A DNA stretch of 64,000 bases from Shumkonia mesophila (GCF_026163695.1 NZ_JAOTID010000005.1:186001-250000), one strand, 5' to 3'; counted from the stretch's first letter, positions 8,861 to 18,504 are shown. Translations and numbers: made by a program. Notes: generated by a model not told the origin, from the sequence alone.

Positions 8861-9757
8861 TCAGGAAGGGCCACTTTCGGTACGGCGGCGATGCCGCTCG
8901 TGGCGCGAGATGAACAGGATGGTACCGACGATCAGGGCCATGCCGGCGAACGCCCAAAGATCTGGCAACTCGCCGAAGAACACCATGCCGAGCAGCACGG
9001 CGATGGGCAGCCGGGTGAAATCGACCGGCGTCACCGCCGTCGGGCTGCCGATGGCGTAGGCGCGGGCCTGGGTGACGAGGCCGAGGGCGCCGGTCAGCCC
9101 AAGGACGATCAGCCACGTCCATTCGACGGCGTTCGGCGTCTGCCAGGCCAGCACGGTCGAGGGCGCCGTGAACACGGCCCCGAAGAACTGGACGTAGAAG
9201 GCGAGCTTGGTGGGCGACTCGGTGGCCGATAAGCGCTTCACGTAGATCATGGCAAGCGACAACAGAAAAGCGCTGGCCAGCGCCGCCAGGGCCGGCAGGC
9301 TGATTTCGACGTCGGGGCGGGCGATGACCAGGATGCCTGCGAAGCCGATGACGGTGGCGATGCCGCGGGCCGGACCGGCGCGCTCGCCCAGCATCAGGTG
9401 CGACATGACGATCATCCACAGCGGCGTCGAAAAGGCGAGCGCGACGGCGTTGGCGAGCAGCATGTTGCTGACGGCGTAGATGTAAAGCACGAAGGCGCCG
9501 ACACCCAGGATCGAGCGCCAGAAATGGGTGGCCAGGCGCTGGGTGGCGAGGCCGCGGAGGCCGTGGCGCAGCAGCCACGGCAGCATGACCAGGGCGCCCA
9601 GGGCCATGCGGAAGAAGACGATCTCGACCACCGGCAGGGTGCGGCCCAGGTACTTGCTGATGGCCGCCGTTCCCGTCAGCAGGACGGCGGTAGCCAGCAT
9701 CCACAGGATGCCCTTGACGTTGTTCGAGAGAGGAGACGGGGCGGCGGAGAACGGCAT
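8861..9757 (-). CDS. EamA/DMT-family transporter
   Basis: The 298-residue protein has ten hydrophobic segments arranged as two five-helix EamA repeats, with GILWMLATAVLLTGTAA opening the first half and LVTQARAYAIGSPTAVTPVD in the second, both typical of drug/metabolite transporters. It sits in the inner membrane and probably exports or imports a small metabolite; the substrate cannot be told. The ATG at 9757 is chosen because earlier in-frame codons encode charged, non-membrane sequence. The gene lies 19 bases downstream of pyrD on the same strand and may be cotranscribed. Confidence 0.85.
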   Translation of the reverse strand: MPFSAAPSPLSNNVKGILWMLATAVLLTGTAAISKYLGRTLPVVEIVFFRMALGALVMLPWLLRHGLRGLATQRLATHFWRSILGVGAFVLYIYAVSNMLLANAVALAFSTPLWMIVMSHLMLGERAGPARGIATVIGFAGILVIARPDVEISLPALAALASAFLLSLAMIYVKRLSATESPTKLAFYVQFFGAVFTAPSTVLAWQTPNAVEWTWLIVLGLTGALGLVTQARAYAIGSPTAVTPVDFTRLPIAVLLGMVFFGELPDLWAFAGMALIVGTILFISRHERHRRRTESGPS

Positions 9758-9776
9758 GGGTGGGCCCCGGGGGCGG

Positions 9777-10871
9777 TTACGTGTGGGCGGTGCCGACCGC
9801 TTCGGCGATGGTCTTGAAACCGTCGCGGGCCAGCAGCCCGCACAGGCCCCGATTGATGCGCCCGACGACTCCCGGCCCCTCATAGACCAGGGCGGTCAGT
9901 AGTTGGACCAGCGAGGCACCCAGGCGGATCTTCTCGTAGGCCTGCTCGGCGGTGAACACGCCGCCGACGCCGACGATGCGGTAGCGCCGGGTGTCCATCC
10001 GCCTGTACATCTCGCGGATGGAAAAATTGATCAGCGACTCGACCGGATGACCGGAGACGGCGCCGGGCCACGATTCCCAGACCTCCCTCGGCGTCACCAG
10101 GTTGTCCGGTTTGCCGGCCGGCAGGTTGAACACGAACCCCGACACGAAATCGTGCCCCTCGGCCGCTTCGAGCAGCATCTCGATGCCGGGAATGCCGCTT
10201 TTTGGCGACACCTTGAGGAAGACCGGGCAGGGGATGCCGACTTCGCCAAGCGCCGCGAGGAAGCGTTCGACGTGCGGTTTGTCGGCGAAAAAGTCCCGGC
10301 CCATCTCGGTGTTGGGGCAACTGAGATTGAGGGTGAGATAGTCGGCGTCATCCTTGAACAGCCGGACGGAGCGCAGATAGTCGCCGATGATCGCGTCCTC
10401 GCCGTCCGGGCAGGCGCCGGCGCCGCGGTTCGTCTTGACGATGTTGACGCCGAGCGGCACCGCAAGACGGGCGGCGGCGACGCGCTTGGCGATGATGTCG
10501 GCGCCGTCGTTCTGCAAGCCGTAATGCACGACCAGGGCGCGGTCGGCGGGCAGGCGGAAAAGACGCGGCTTCGGATTGCCGGCCGAGGGATCGGCCGAGA
10601 CGGAACCGATCTCGACGTGCCCGAAGCCGAGGCCGGCCAGCGCGCGAACCGCCTCGCCGCTTTTGTCATAGCCGGCGGCCAGCCCCAGCGGGTTGGCGAA
10701 CGCGAGGCCGCAGACCTCGGTCTCCAGGGACGGGTCGGCAAAGCCGTACAGGGCGGAAAGAAGGCCCTGCGCCCATCCCACGCGGGCGGCCGTCTCGATC
10801 GAGGCGTGGTGCATGCGCTCAGCGTCGAACCGGAACAGAAGGGGCCGGACGGCGACGGAATAGAAACTCAT
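9777..10871 (-). CDS. pyrD: Dihydroorotate dehydrogenase (quinone), class 2
   Basis: PyrD oxidises dihydroorotate to orotate in pyrimidine synthesis, passing electrons through FMN to the membrane quinone pool. The 364-residue length and the N-terminal extension before LAFANPLGLAAGYDKSG mark the class 2 membrane-associated form. The active-site segment LNLSCPNTEMGRDFF carries the catalytic serine, and VGVGGVFTAEQAYEKIRLGA is the FMN phosphate-binding region. It lies downstream of kduI with an intervening hairpin, so it probably has its own promoter. Confidence 0.96.
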   Translation of the reverse strand: MSFYSVAVRPLLFRFDAERMHHASIETAARVGWAQGLLSALYGFADPSLETEVCGLAFANPLGLAAGYDKSGEAVRALAGLGFGHVEIGSVSADPSAGNPKPRLFRLPADRALVVHYGLQNDGADIIAKRVAAARLAVPLGVNIVKTNRGAGACPDGEDAIIGDYLRSVRLFKDDADYLTLNLSCPNTEMGRDFFADKPHVERFLAALGEVGIPCPVFLKVSPKSGIPGIEMLLEAAEGHDFVSGFVFNLPAGKPDNLVTPREVWESWPGAVSGHPVESLINFSIREMYRRMDTRRYRIVGVGGVFTAEQAYEKIRLGASLVQLLTALVYEGPGVVGRINRGLCGLLARDGFKTIAEAVGTAHT

Positions 10872-10896
10872 CAGGGGGAACTGCCTGGCAGGGTCG

Positions 10897-10919
10897 GGGA
10901 GAGGCCGCCGGCCTCTCTC
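10897..10919. other. Stem-loop between kduI and pyrD
   Basis: GAGAGGCC (10899-10906) and GGCCTCTC (10910-10917) form an eight-pair stem with a three-base loop, extended by G-T and G-C pairs. There is no clear T-run on either strand, so it may be a Rho-type or processing structure at the end of kduI rather than a classic terminator. Confidence 0.4.
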
Positions 10920-10950
10920 CGCCCGCGAGAAAGGAAAGATCGGAAACGGC

Positions 10951-11781
10951 CTACTTCAACGTCGTCATCGGCACGTGGTCCATGTCGTGGAACACCTGGT
11001 TCTCGCCGCACATGGCCCAGATGAAGGTATAGGCCTGCGAGCCGACGCCCGAATGGATCGACCAGCTGGGGCTGATCGCCGCCTGCTCGTTGCGCATGAT
11101 GAGGTGCCGGGTTTCCGTGGGTTCGCCCATCATGTGGAAGACGACGGCGTCCTCGGGCATGTTGAAGTAGAAGTAGACCTCCATGCGCCGCTCGTGGGTA
11201 TGGCAGGGCATGGTGTTCCACATGCTGCCCGGCTCCAGCTTCGTCAAACCCATCGACAGCTGGCAGGTCTTGAGCACCGCCGGATGCAGGTACTTGTAGA
11301 TGGTCCTGACGTTGCCGGTTTCGGGCTTGCCCAGCTTCTCGGGCGAGGCGTCGGCGATGTTGATCTTGACCACCGGATAGGCGGTATGGGCCGGCGTGCA
11401 GGCGAAGTAGAACTTGGCCGGCTTGGCCGCGTCCTTGCTGCGGAAGGACAGGTTCTTGGTGCCCATCGGGATGTAAAGCCCATCCTCGGTGGCCAAGTCA
11501 TAGTCCTTGCCGTCGATGCTGACGGTACCGGGGCCGCCGATGTTGATGGTCCCCAGTTCCCGGCGCTCCAGCAGGTAGTCGACGCCGAATTCCTTGCCGG
11601 CCTCGATGACCAGCGGCTTGCCGGTGGGGCAGACGCCCCCGACCACGATGCGGTCGATATGGCTGTAGGTCATGGTGACCTTGCCGGGAACGAAAATCTG
11701 CTCGATCAGGAACTCGCGGCGGAGCTCCTCGGTCGTCAATGTCTTGGCGTGGGCGCTGTGCATGCCCTGGCGAACGTCCAT
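10951..11781 (-). CDS. kduI: 5-dehydro-4-deoxy-D-glucuronate isomerase
   Basis: KduI converts 4-deoxy-L-threo-5-hexosulose uronate to 3-deoxy-D-glycero-2,5-hexodiulosonate in pectin or uronide breakdown. The 276-residue protein starts [15 protein letters not shown], as E. coli KduI does. It contains the cupin zinc motif [18 protein letters not shown] and near the end [20 protein letters not shown], both diagnostic. The ATG at 11781 fits the family N-terminus; an in-frame start at 11841 would add 20 residues. No kduD, pectate lyase or uronate transporter is seen beside it, so in this genome the pathway is either scattered or the enzyme serves another uronate route. Confidence 0.95.
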   Translation of the reverse strand: MDVRQGMHSAHAKTLTTEELRREFLIEQIFVPGKVTMTYSHIDRIVVGGVCPTGKPLVIEAGKEFGVDYLLERRELGTINIGGPGTVSIDGKDYDLATEDGLYIPMGTKNLSFRSKDAAKPAKFYFACTPAHTAYPVVKINIADASPEKLGKPETGNVRTIYKYLHPAVLKTCQLSMGLTKLEPGSMWNTMPCHTHERRMEVYFYFNMPEDAVVFHMMGEPTETRHLIMRNEQAAISPSWSIHSGVGSQAYTFIWAMCGENQVFHDMDHVPMTTLK

Positions 11782-12023
11782 CGGTCCTAATCCCTTCGTC
11801 GTTGTTGCCACCAACAGCCACCCCCCCGACAGACAGACCAAACGGCCCGGCCGTCGCTGGGTGAGGTTCCCCGGACATGTTGACGTGGTCGTGCCCCATC
11901 ATGGAGACAACGGCCGCCGGATGCAACCGCGAACCGGCCGGTATTGGTCCCGGTCCCGGCCCCGGGACTTCGGTCCGAGGGTGCGCTAAGATGGGGCGGC
12001 CGGAACTGCCGAGGTCGAGCCGA

Positions 12024-12662
12024 ATGAAGGAAAGCGCCATTCGTGAACAGTTGGCCATTCACGGCCGGTCCCTCTATGACCGGGGGCTGGCCGGGGGCAG
12101 CGCCGGCAACATGAGCGTGCGGCTGGAGGAGGGCGGCTTTCTGGCCACGCCGACCAACGCCTGCCTGGGGCGACTCGATCCGGCGCGCCTCTCGAAGCTG
12201 GACGCCGGGGGCCGCCACGTCGGCGGCGACAAGCCGACCAAGGAAACCTTCCTGCACCTCGCCATGTACCGCCGGCGGCCGCGGGCCGGCGCGGTGGTTC
12301 ACCTGCATTGCACGCATGCGGTGGCGGTGTCGTGCCTGGCCGGCCTCGATGCCGCCGACGTGCTGCCGACGATCACGCCCTATTACGTCATGCGCATCGG
12401 CAAATGCCCCCTGGTGCCCTATTTCCGGCCGGGTGACGAGGCCCTGGGCGAGGCCGTGGCCGAACTGGCCGGCGATCATCGCGCCGTCATGCTGGCCAAT
12501 CACGGCCCGGTGGTGTCCGGTCCCTCGCTGGATGCCGCCGTCTATGCCATGGAGGAGTTGGAGGAAACGGCCCGGCTGTTTTTCCTGCTGCGCGGCCACG
12601 ACGTCCGCCGGCTGACCGGGGATGAGGTCGCCGACCTCAAGGCGCACTTCCCCCTGTCCTGA
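12024..12662 (+). CDS. Class II aldolase/adducin family protein, OtnC-like
   Basis: This 212-residue protein has the class II aldolase fold signatures: GLAGGSAGNMSVR near the N-terminus, zinc-binding histidines in AVVHLHCTHA, and ANHGPVV later. The family includes fuculose-phosphate aldolase and 3-oxo-tetronate 4-phosphate decarboxylase (OtnC, formerly YgbL); PTKETFLHLAMY and ITPYYVMRIGK resemble OtnC most. No otnK or otnI lies nearby, so the exact reaction is open. ATG 12024 with GAGG ten bases upstream is preferred; ATG 11991 is possible. It is transcribed divergently from kduI and may belong to the same sugar-acid metabolism. Confidence 0.8.
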   Translation: MKESAIREQLAIHGRSLYDRGLAGGSAGNMSVRLEEGGFLATPTNACLGRLDPARLSKLDAGGRHVGGDKPTKETFLHLAMYRRRPRAGAVVHLHCTHAVAVSCLAGLDAADVLPTITPYYVMRIGKCPLVPYFRPGDEALGEAVAELAGDHRAVMLANHGPVVSGPSLDAAVYAMEELEETARLFFLLRGHDVRRLTGDEVADLKAHFPLS

Positions 12663-12720
12663 AAGCAGCGGTCCCCGCCCCCGCGCGAAGGACGTCCCGC
12701 GGCCGGCCCGCGTCTCGTCC

Positions 12721-12795
12721 GATATCGGTATATTGGATCGATATATTCTTTCCCTGTATATTCCGGTTTGATATATATCGCACGGATATAACTTG
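12721..12795. promoter_or_regulatory. AT-rich padR promoter region with ATAT inverted repeats
   Basis: This stretch is strikingly A+T rich in a GC-rich genome. CGATATAT (12739-12746) and ATATATCG (12773-12780) form an inverted repeat, and further GATAT/ATATC half-sites flank it (GATATCGGTATAT at 12721, GGATATA at 12784). PadR repressors commonly bind such ATAT-rich dyads upstream of their own genes. The promoter for padR and the efflux genes probably lies here. Confidence 0.55.
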
Positions 12796-12820
12796 TTCGG
12801 CGGCTGAGACGGGAGCGAGC

Positions 12821-13363
12821 ATGGACGTGAAGACCCTGTGCCTGGGCGTTCTGATCCAGGGCGAAGCCAGCGGTTACGAAATCAAGAAGCAGCTGGAGGA
12901 AGGGCCGCTCGCGCAATTCTGCCGCGCTGGATTCGGCTCCATTTACCCGGCGCTCGGCCAGCTTCGGGCCAAGGGGCTGGCGACGTGGACCGAGCATAAC
13001 CAGGAGGGGCGGCCCGACAAGAAGATCTACCGGATCACCGACCAGGGGGTGGAGGCCTTCCGCAAGGCCCTGTGCAAGAAACCGTCGCCCGACCGCGTCC
13101 ACTCGGAATCGCTGTTCATGATCTTTTTCCAGGGCTTTCTTGATTCCGGGCGGGCGGCGGAAATCGCCGGCGCTTACCGGGAAGCCTATCGGCAGATCGC
13201 CCAGCACATGCGCGAGGCCGACCTGGCGGAGGCGCCGGGCGGACGCCGGTTCGTCCATGCCATCGGGCTGGCCGTCTATGAGGCGCTCATCGAGGCTGTC
13301 GAGCGCAACCGGCATCTGTTGTCCGAAGAGGTGGACAAGGGTACCGCGGCGGCGGAGAGGTGA
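12821..13363 (+). CDS. PadR-family transcriptional regulator
   Basis: The 180-residue protein has the N-terminal winged helix of PadR regulators: LCLGVLIQGEASGYEIKKQL, then GSIYPALGQLRAKGL as recognition region and the wing GRPDKKIYRITDQG. A C-terminal helical dimerisation domain follows (about residues 95-175). It starts 15 bases before the efflux adaptor gene and is very likely cotranscribed with it, which suggests a self-regulated, ligand-relieved repressor of the pump. The AT-rich dyad at 12721-12795 is the probable operator. Confidence 0.9.
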   Translation: MDVKTLCLGVLIQGEASGYEIKKQLEEGPLAQFCRAGFGSIYPALGQLRAKGLATWTEHNQEGRPDKKIYRITDQGVEAFRKALCKKPSPDRVHSESLFMIFFQGFLDSGRAAEIAGAYREAYRQIAQHMREADLAEAPGGRRFVHAIGLAVYEALIEAVERNRHLLSEEVDKGTAAAER

Positions 13364-13378
13364 GGAAAGGACCGTGTC

Positions 13379-14461
13379 ATGAAGCGATCCCATCTGGTTG
13401 CGGCCGGCGTCGCCGCCCTGGTGTCGGGTTGGATTCTTTCCGGCCAGATCGGTGTGGGTCGCGTCGCCGAGGACACGATGGCTCCTCGCGCGGCCGTCGC
13501 CGAAGAGGCTCTGCCGCACGTGCGTGTGCGGGCCCTGACCGCCGAGGACAGGGTCAACGAGATCTTTCTTTTCGGACGCTCCGAGGCGGAGCGCAGCGTC
13601 GACGTCATGGCCGAAACCTCGGGCCGGGTGGTCGAGCGTCGGGTCGCGAAGGGGGACCGGGTCGCCAAGGGCGATGTTCTGGCGCGAATCGCCATCGATG
13701 ATCGCAACGCCCGCTTGGCCGAGGCCGAGGCCATGGTGGAACAGCGGCGCCTCGCCTTCGACGCCGCCCGCCAGTTGTCCGAGAGGCAGTTCCGTTCGGC
13801 GGTCAGCGTCGCCCAGAACAAGGCCGAACTGGAGGCGGCCAAGGCGCAGCTCGAACGCATCCGGCTGGACATCGAGCGCTGCACGATCCGGGCCCCGTTT
13901 GCCGGGGTGGCCAATCTGTTGCCGGCCGAGATCGGGCATTTCATCGAGGTTGGCGATTCGGTGGCCCGCATCGTCGACCTCGATCCGATCCTTATCGTCG
14001 GTGCCGTCGCCGAGCGCAATGTCGGCCACGTCAAGGTCGGCACCCCGGCGACCGTCCGTCTGCTCGACGGCACGGAAGTCGTGGGGGCCGTCCGCTATGT
14101 CTCGAAGGTCGGGACCACGGCGACGCGGACCTTCCGCGTCGAGGTCGAGGTCGACAATCCCGAAGGTGCGATCGCCGAGGGGCTGACCACCGAACTGCGG
14201 CTGCCTTTGGCGCGCGTGCGGGCCCATCGGGTGTCGCCGGCGGTCCTTACCCTGTCGGAGGAGGGCGCGGTCGGGATCAAGGTGGTTGGCGAGGGCGACA
14301 TCGTCGAATTCCACCCGGTCCAACTGGTCGCCGATACGCCGGACGGCATGTGGCTGGGCGGTCTGCCCGAACGCATCCGGCTGATCACGGTGGGCCAGGA
14401 GTTCGTGCGGGCCGGCCAGCGGGTGGTGCCGGTTGCCGAAAGCGGGACGGGGCCGTCATGA
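13379..14461 (+). CDS. RND efflux periplasmic adaptor (membrane fusion protein)
   Basis: The 360-residue protein begins with a membrane anchor or signal segment (LVAAGVAALVSGWILSG), then a barrel-sandwich lipoyl region (VMAETSGRVVERRVAKGDRV), a helical hairpin around residues 110-165 and C-terminal beta-barrel domains. This is the layout of HlyD/AcrA-type adaptors, which link an inner-membrane RND pump to an outer-membrane channel. Its TGA overlaps the ATG of the pump gene (ATGA), so the two are translationally coupled. No outer-membrane factor gene follows, so the complex must use one encoded elsewhere. Confidence 0.92.
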   Translation: MKRSHLVAAGVAALVSGWILSGQIGVGRVAEDTMAPRAAVAEEALPHVRVRALTAEDRVNEIFLFGRSEAERSVDVMAETSGRVVERRVAKGDRVAKGDVLARIAIDDRNARLAEAEAMVEQRRLAFDAARQLSERQFRSAVSVAQNKAELEAAKAQLERIRLDIERCTIRAPFAGVANLLPAEIGHFIEVGDSVARIVDLDPILIVGAVAERNVGHVKVGTPATVRLLDGTEVVGAVRYVSKVGTTATRTFRVEVEVDNPEGAIAEGLTTELRLPLARVRAHRVSPAVLTLSEEGAVGIKVVGEGDIVEFHPVQLVADTPDGMWLGGLPERIRLITVGQEFVRAGQRVVPVAESGTGPS

Positions 14462-17400
14462 TCGGCGCCATCGAATTCGCCATCGGGCGCTCGCGGGTCG
14501 TCATCCTCGTCCTTCTGGTCATTCTCGGGGCGGGGGCCTATGCCTATTGGGCGATCCCCAAGGAATCGGCTCCCGACATCAACATCCCGATCATCTACGT
14601 CACCATCCCGCACGAAGGAATTTCGCCCGAGGATGCCGAGCGGCTGCTCATCCGCCCGATGGAGCAGGAATTGCGGACCATCGAGGGCGTCAAGGAGATG
14701 CGCGCCACGGCATATGAAGGGGGGGCTTACGTCCTTCTGGAATTCGAGGCCGGCTTCGACGCCGACAGGGCGCTGGACGACGTGCGCGAACGGGTCGACC
14801 TGGCCAAGCCGGAACTGCCCGCCGACACCGACGAGCCGACGGTGCACGAGGTCAACTTCAGCCTCTTCCCGGTCCTTCTGGTGACGTTGTCGGGTAACGT
14901 GCCGGAACGTACCCTCGTGCGTCTCGCCCGCGAACTCCAGGATTCCATCGAAGGCCTGTCGAGCGTGTTGGAAGCCAAGATCGTCGGCGACCGGGACGAG
15001 TTCATCGAAATCCTGATCGACCCGGTCAGGGCGCAAAGCTATGGGCTGACCATCCGCGAAACCATCGAGCAAATGTCCCGCAGCAATCTGCTGGTCGCCG
15101 CCGGATCGCAGGACACCGGCAAGGGGCGTTTTTCGGTGAAGGTGCCGGGCCTGTTCGAAACCGTTGCCGACGTCATCGGCGTGCCGGTGAAGGTCGAAGA
15201 GGATGCCGTCGTGCGCCTGGGCGACATCGCCGACGTACACCGGACCTTCAAGGACCCGGAAAGCTTCGCCCGGGTCAACGGCAAGCCGGCCGTCACGCTG
15301 GAGGTGTCCAAGCGAACCGGGCGGAACATCATCGAGACCATCGAGGCGGTGCGCCGCATCGTCGCCGAGCAGCGGGACGCCTGGCCGGATGCGTTGCGGC
15401 GGGCGGTCGGCGTGTCGTTCGCCCAGGACCAGTCCGAGGAAATCCGCGACATGCTGCGCGATCTGCAAAACAGCGTCATCTTCGCGGTGGCGCTGGTCAT
15501 GATCGTCATCGTCGTCGCCCTTGGCGTGCGCTCGTCCGCGCTGGTCGGCGTCGCCGTGCCCGGCTCGTTCCTGGCCAGCATCCTGGTGCTCGCCTCCTTC
15601 GGCGCGACGATCAACATGGTGGTGCTGTTCGGCCTGATCCTGGCGGTCGGGTTGCTGGTGGACGCCTCGATCATCGTCACCGAATACGCCGACCGCAAGA
15701 TGATCGAGGGCGTCGGACGCCAGGCCGCTTATACGCTGGCGGCCAAACGCATGGCTTGGCCGATCATCGCTTCGACGGCAACGACCGTCGCCGCTTTCCT
15801 GCCGCTGTTGTTCTGGACCGGCGTCGTCGGCGAATTCATGAAATTCCTGCCGACCACCGTGGTCGTGGTGCTTTCGGCCTCGCTGGTCATGGCCTTGATC
15901 TTCGTGCCGACGCTGGGGGGATTCATCGGCCGGCCGGGCGAAGCCAATGCGGTGACCATGCGGGCGCTGGCCGGTGACGGCGACGCCGCCACCCTGATGG
16001 CTCTGGGGGGCCTGACCGGGGCCTATGTGCGCGTACTGCGGACGGCGTTGCACCATCCCGCGAAGATCCTGCTGGCCGCCCTCGCGCTGCTGATCGGCAC
16101 CCAGGGGCTTTACGCTACGGTCGGCCAGGGCGTGGAATTTTTTCCCGACGTCGAGCCCAAGAACGCCAAATTGCAGATCCGCGCCCGCGGCAACCTGTCG
16201 ATCCACGAGATGGACGCCCTGGTGCGCGAGGTCGAGGCCCGCATTCCGGCGACCGGCGAGATCGAAACCGTGTACGCCCGCATCGGAGCCGAGCGGAACT
16301 CCCAGGAGGCCGAGGACATCATCGGGTCCATCTCGCTCGAATTCGTCGACTGGGACAAGCGGCGGACGGCCGAGGCCATTCTGGACGAGATCCGGCAACG
16401 GACCGCCCATCTGGCCGGCATCGTCGTCGATCGTCGCAAGCAGGAGGAGGGGCCGCCGGTCGGCAAACCCATTCATCTCCAGATCACCGCGCGCGATCCC
16501 GCCAAGCTTGCCCCGACCGTCGAAACGATCGTCACCCGGCTGCACGAAATTCCCGGGCTGCTCAACATCGAGGACAGCCGGCCGTTGCCGGGGATCGACT
16601 GGGAGTTGGGGGTGGACCGCGCCCAGGCGGCGAAGTTCGGGGCCGACGTCAACCTCGTCGGCCGGGCCCTTCAGATGGTCACGACCGGCCTCAAGCTGGG
16701 CGAATACCGGCCCGACGACGCGGACGACGAACTCGACATCCGCGCCCGCTATCCGCGTACCTACAGGACCATCGAGGAACTGGACAATGTGCGCATATCC
16801 ACCCCCGCCGGACTGGTGCCCATCAGCAATTTCGTCGAGCGCACGGCGAAGCCCCGCGTCAGCACGATCAAGCGCATCGATGGCCAACGGGTCATGACCG
16901 TCAAGGCGGACGTGGCGGAAGGCGTGAACACCGCGGCCACCCTTGGGGAAATTCAGGCGTGGCTGGCGAGAGCCGGCATCGATCCCTCGGTCCGCATCAC
17001 CTACAAGGGGGAGGACGAGGAACAGGCCAAATCGCGGGCCTTCCTGGCCAAGGCCTTCGCCATTGCCGTCTGCCTGATGGCCGTCATCCTGGTCGCCCAG
17101 TTCAACAGTCTGTACTCGTCGTTTCTGATCCTCTCGGCGGTCATCCTGTCGACGATCGGCGTGCTTCTCGGCCTGATGCTCACGGGGCAGCCCTTCGGCG
17201 TCATCATGTCGGGGGTCGGCGTCATCGCGCTGGCCGGCATCGTGGTCAACAACAACATCATTCTGATCGATACCTACGACCGGCTGATCAAGGAGATCGC
17301 CGATCCGCTGGAGGCGATCCTGAGGACCGGCGGCCAGCGCCTGCGCCCGGTTCTGCTGACCACGATCACCACCATCCTCGGTCTGGTGCCGATGATGATG

Positions 17401-17628
17401 AAGATCAACATCGATTTCGTGTCGCGCGAGGTGACGATCGGCGCGCCGGCCAGTCAGTGGTGGTCGCAGTTGGCGGCCGCCATCGTTTTCGGCCTGGGCT
17501 TCGCCACCATCCTGACGCTGATCGTCACGCCGTGCGCGTTGATGCTCAGGATCAACGTCCGGGAATGGCGTCGGCGGCGCCGGCACCGCAAGCCGAGCCG
17601 GCAATCCATGGCCGGCGTCGGCACCTAG
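14458..17628 (+). CDS. RND efflux inner-membrane transporter
   Basis: This 1056-residue protein has the AcrB/MexB layout: TM1 near the N-terminus (VVILVLLVILGAGAYAYWA), a large periplasmic loop, a first bundle with VVLFGLILAVGLLVDASIIV (motif containing the proton-relay Asp), a second loop, and a last bundle with LAGIVVNNNIILIDTYD. It probably exports small molecules driven by proton influx together with the adaptor just upstream. Substrate is unknown; control by PadR suggests phenolic or other xenobiotic inducers. The last four bases overlap the convergent pssA stop. Confidence 0.94.
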   Translation: MIGAIEFAIGRSRVVILVLLVILGAGAYAYWAIPKESAPDINIPIIYVTIPHEGISPEDAERLLIRPMEQELRTIEGVKEMRATAYEGGAYVLLEFEAGFDADRALDDVRERVDLAKPELPADTDEPTVHEVNFSLFPVLLVTLSGNVPERTLVRLARELQDSIEGLSSVLEAKIVGDRDEFIEILIDPVRAQSYGLTIRETIEQMSRSNLLVAAGSQDTGKGRFSVKVPGLFETVADVIGVPVKVEEDAVVRLGDIADVHRTFKDPESFARVNGKPAVTLEVSKRTGRNIIETIEAVRRIVAEQRDAWPDALRRAVGVSFAQDQSEEIRDMLRDLQNSVIFAVALVMIVIVVALGVRSSALVGVAVPGSFLASILVLASFGATINMVVLFGLILAVGLLVDASIIVTEYADRKMIEGVGRQAAYTLAAKRMAWPIIASTATTVAAFLPLLFWTGVVGEFMKFLPTTVVVVLSASLVMALIFVPTLGGFIGRPGEANAVTMRALAGDGDAATLMALGGLTGAYVRVLRTALHHPAKILLAALALLIGTQGLYATVGQGVEFFPDVEPKNAKLQIRARGNLSIHEMDALVREVEARIPATGEIETVYARIGAERNSQEAEDIIGSISLEFVDWDKRRTAEAILDEIRQRTAHLAGIVVDRRKQEEGPPVGKPIHLQITARDPAKLAPTVETIVTRLHEIPGLLNIEDSRPLPGIDWELGVDRAQAAKFGADVNLVGRALQMVTTGLKLGEYRPDDADDELDIRARYPRTYRTIEELDNVRISTPAGLVPISNFVERTAKPRVSTIKRIDGQRVMTVKADVAEGVNTAATLGEIQAWLARAGIDPSVRITYKGEDEEQAKSRAFLAKAFAIAVCLMAVILVAQFNSLYSSFLILSAVILSTIGVLLGLMLTGQPFGVIMSGVGVIALAGIVVNNNIILIDTYDRLIKEIADPLEAILRTGGQRLRPVLLTTITTILGLVPMMMKINIDFVSREVTIGAPASQWWSQLAAAIVFGLGFATILTLIVTPCALMLRINVREWRRRRRHRKPSRQSMAGVGT

Positions 17629-18497
17629 CGCGTCGGCCCGCGTCCATCCTTGTGGCCGAGGGATTTCGACGGAAAGATCGTCACGCCGTTGGGCGCGGCA
17701 TCGGGGGTGGCCGCCGGTTCGGCAGCGGCTGCCGCGGTGCGTTCCGCCATGCGCCGGTAGGCGCGATAGCCGAACGGAAGGCTCGCGGTGTAGGCCAGCA
17801 GGGTGACGGCGATGGTCATCCACGGCGCGTTGATGAGCAGGGCGCCGTAGAGGCCGACGATCAGCATGGTCGGCAGCACCCAATGGTTGGGCACCTTGAA
17901 CTTCTTGAACGAGAAGGTGGGAAGGCGGCTGACCATCAGGGCCCCGACCCCGACCAGGAACACCGACACCAAAGCCGGGCTTCTGAAGAAGTTCGCGTCG
18001 AACTGGAAGGACAGCATCATCGGCAGCAGCACCAAAGCGGCCCCCATGGGGGCGGGTACGCCGGTGAAGAAGTTCGACGCCCAGGCCGGCCGGTCGGGAT
18101 CTTCGAGGAAGGTGTTGAAGCGGGCCAGCCGGAGGACGCACGCGACGATGTAGATGAGGACCAAAATCCAGCCGAAGCGGCCCAGGTCGTCCATCGTCCA
18201 CAGGAACAACAGGAGGCCGGGGACCACGCCAAAGCTGACGAAGTCGGCCAGCGAGTCCAGTTCCGCCCCAAATTTGCTCGCCCCTTTCAGGATGCGGGCG
18301 AGGCGGCCGTCGAGGCCATCGAGGATGGCGGCGACCATGACGGCGAGAACGGCGTTTTCCCACTCGCCGCCGAGGCCGAAGCGGATGGCGGTCAGGCCGG
18401 CGCAAAGCGCCAGCAGGGTCAGGATGTTGGGGATCATCCGATTGAACGAGAGGCCGGCCAACCGGCGTCGACGGGGTGGGGTGGTCTGTTCGGACAT
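17625..18497 (-). CDS. pssA: CDP-diacylglycerol--serine O-phosphatidyltransferase
   Basis: PssA joins serine to CDP-diacylglycerol to give phosphatidylserine, the first step to phosphatidylethanolamine. The 290-residue membrane protein has the CDP-alcohol phosphatidyltransferase signature DGLDGRLARILKGASKFGAE followed by LDSLAD (DGxxAR-x8-Gx3Dx3D), near residues 60-85, and about seven hydrophobic segments. It lies seven bases downstream of psd, the next enzyme of the pathway, and is clearly cotranscribed with it. Confidence 0.96.
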   Translation of the reverse strand: MSEQTTPPRRRRLAGLSFNRMIPNILTLLALCAGLTAIRFGLGGEWENAVLAVMVAAILDGLDGRLARILKGASKFGAELDSLADFVSFGVVPGLLLFLWTMDDLGRFGWILVLIYIVACVLRLARFNTFLEDPDRPAWASNFFTGVPAPMGAALVLLPMMLSFQFDANFFRSPALVSVFLVGVGALMVSRLPTFSFKKFKVPNHWVLPTMLIVGLYGALLINAPWMTIAVTLLAYTASLPFGYRAYRRMAERTAAAAAEPAATPDAAPNGVTIFPSKSLGHKDGRGPTR

Positions 18498-18504
18498 GGG
18501 GACC

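Noticed and set aside
14095-18405. A 1436-codon open frame on the minus strand opposite the RND pump.
   Set aside because: Antisense of the efflux genes and an off-frame of pssA; composition is typical of a GC-rich shadow frame.
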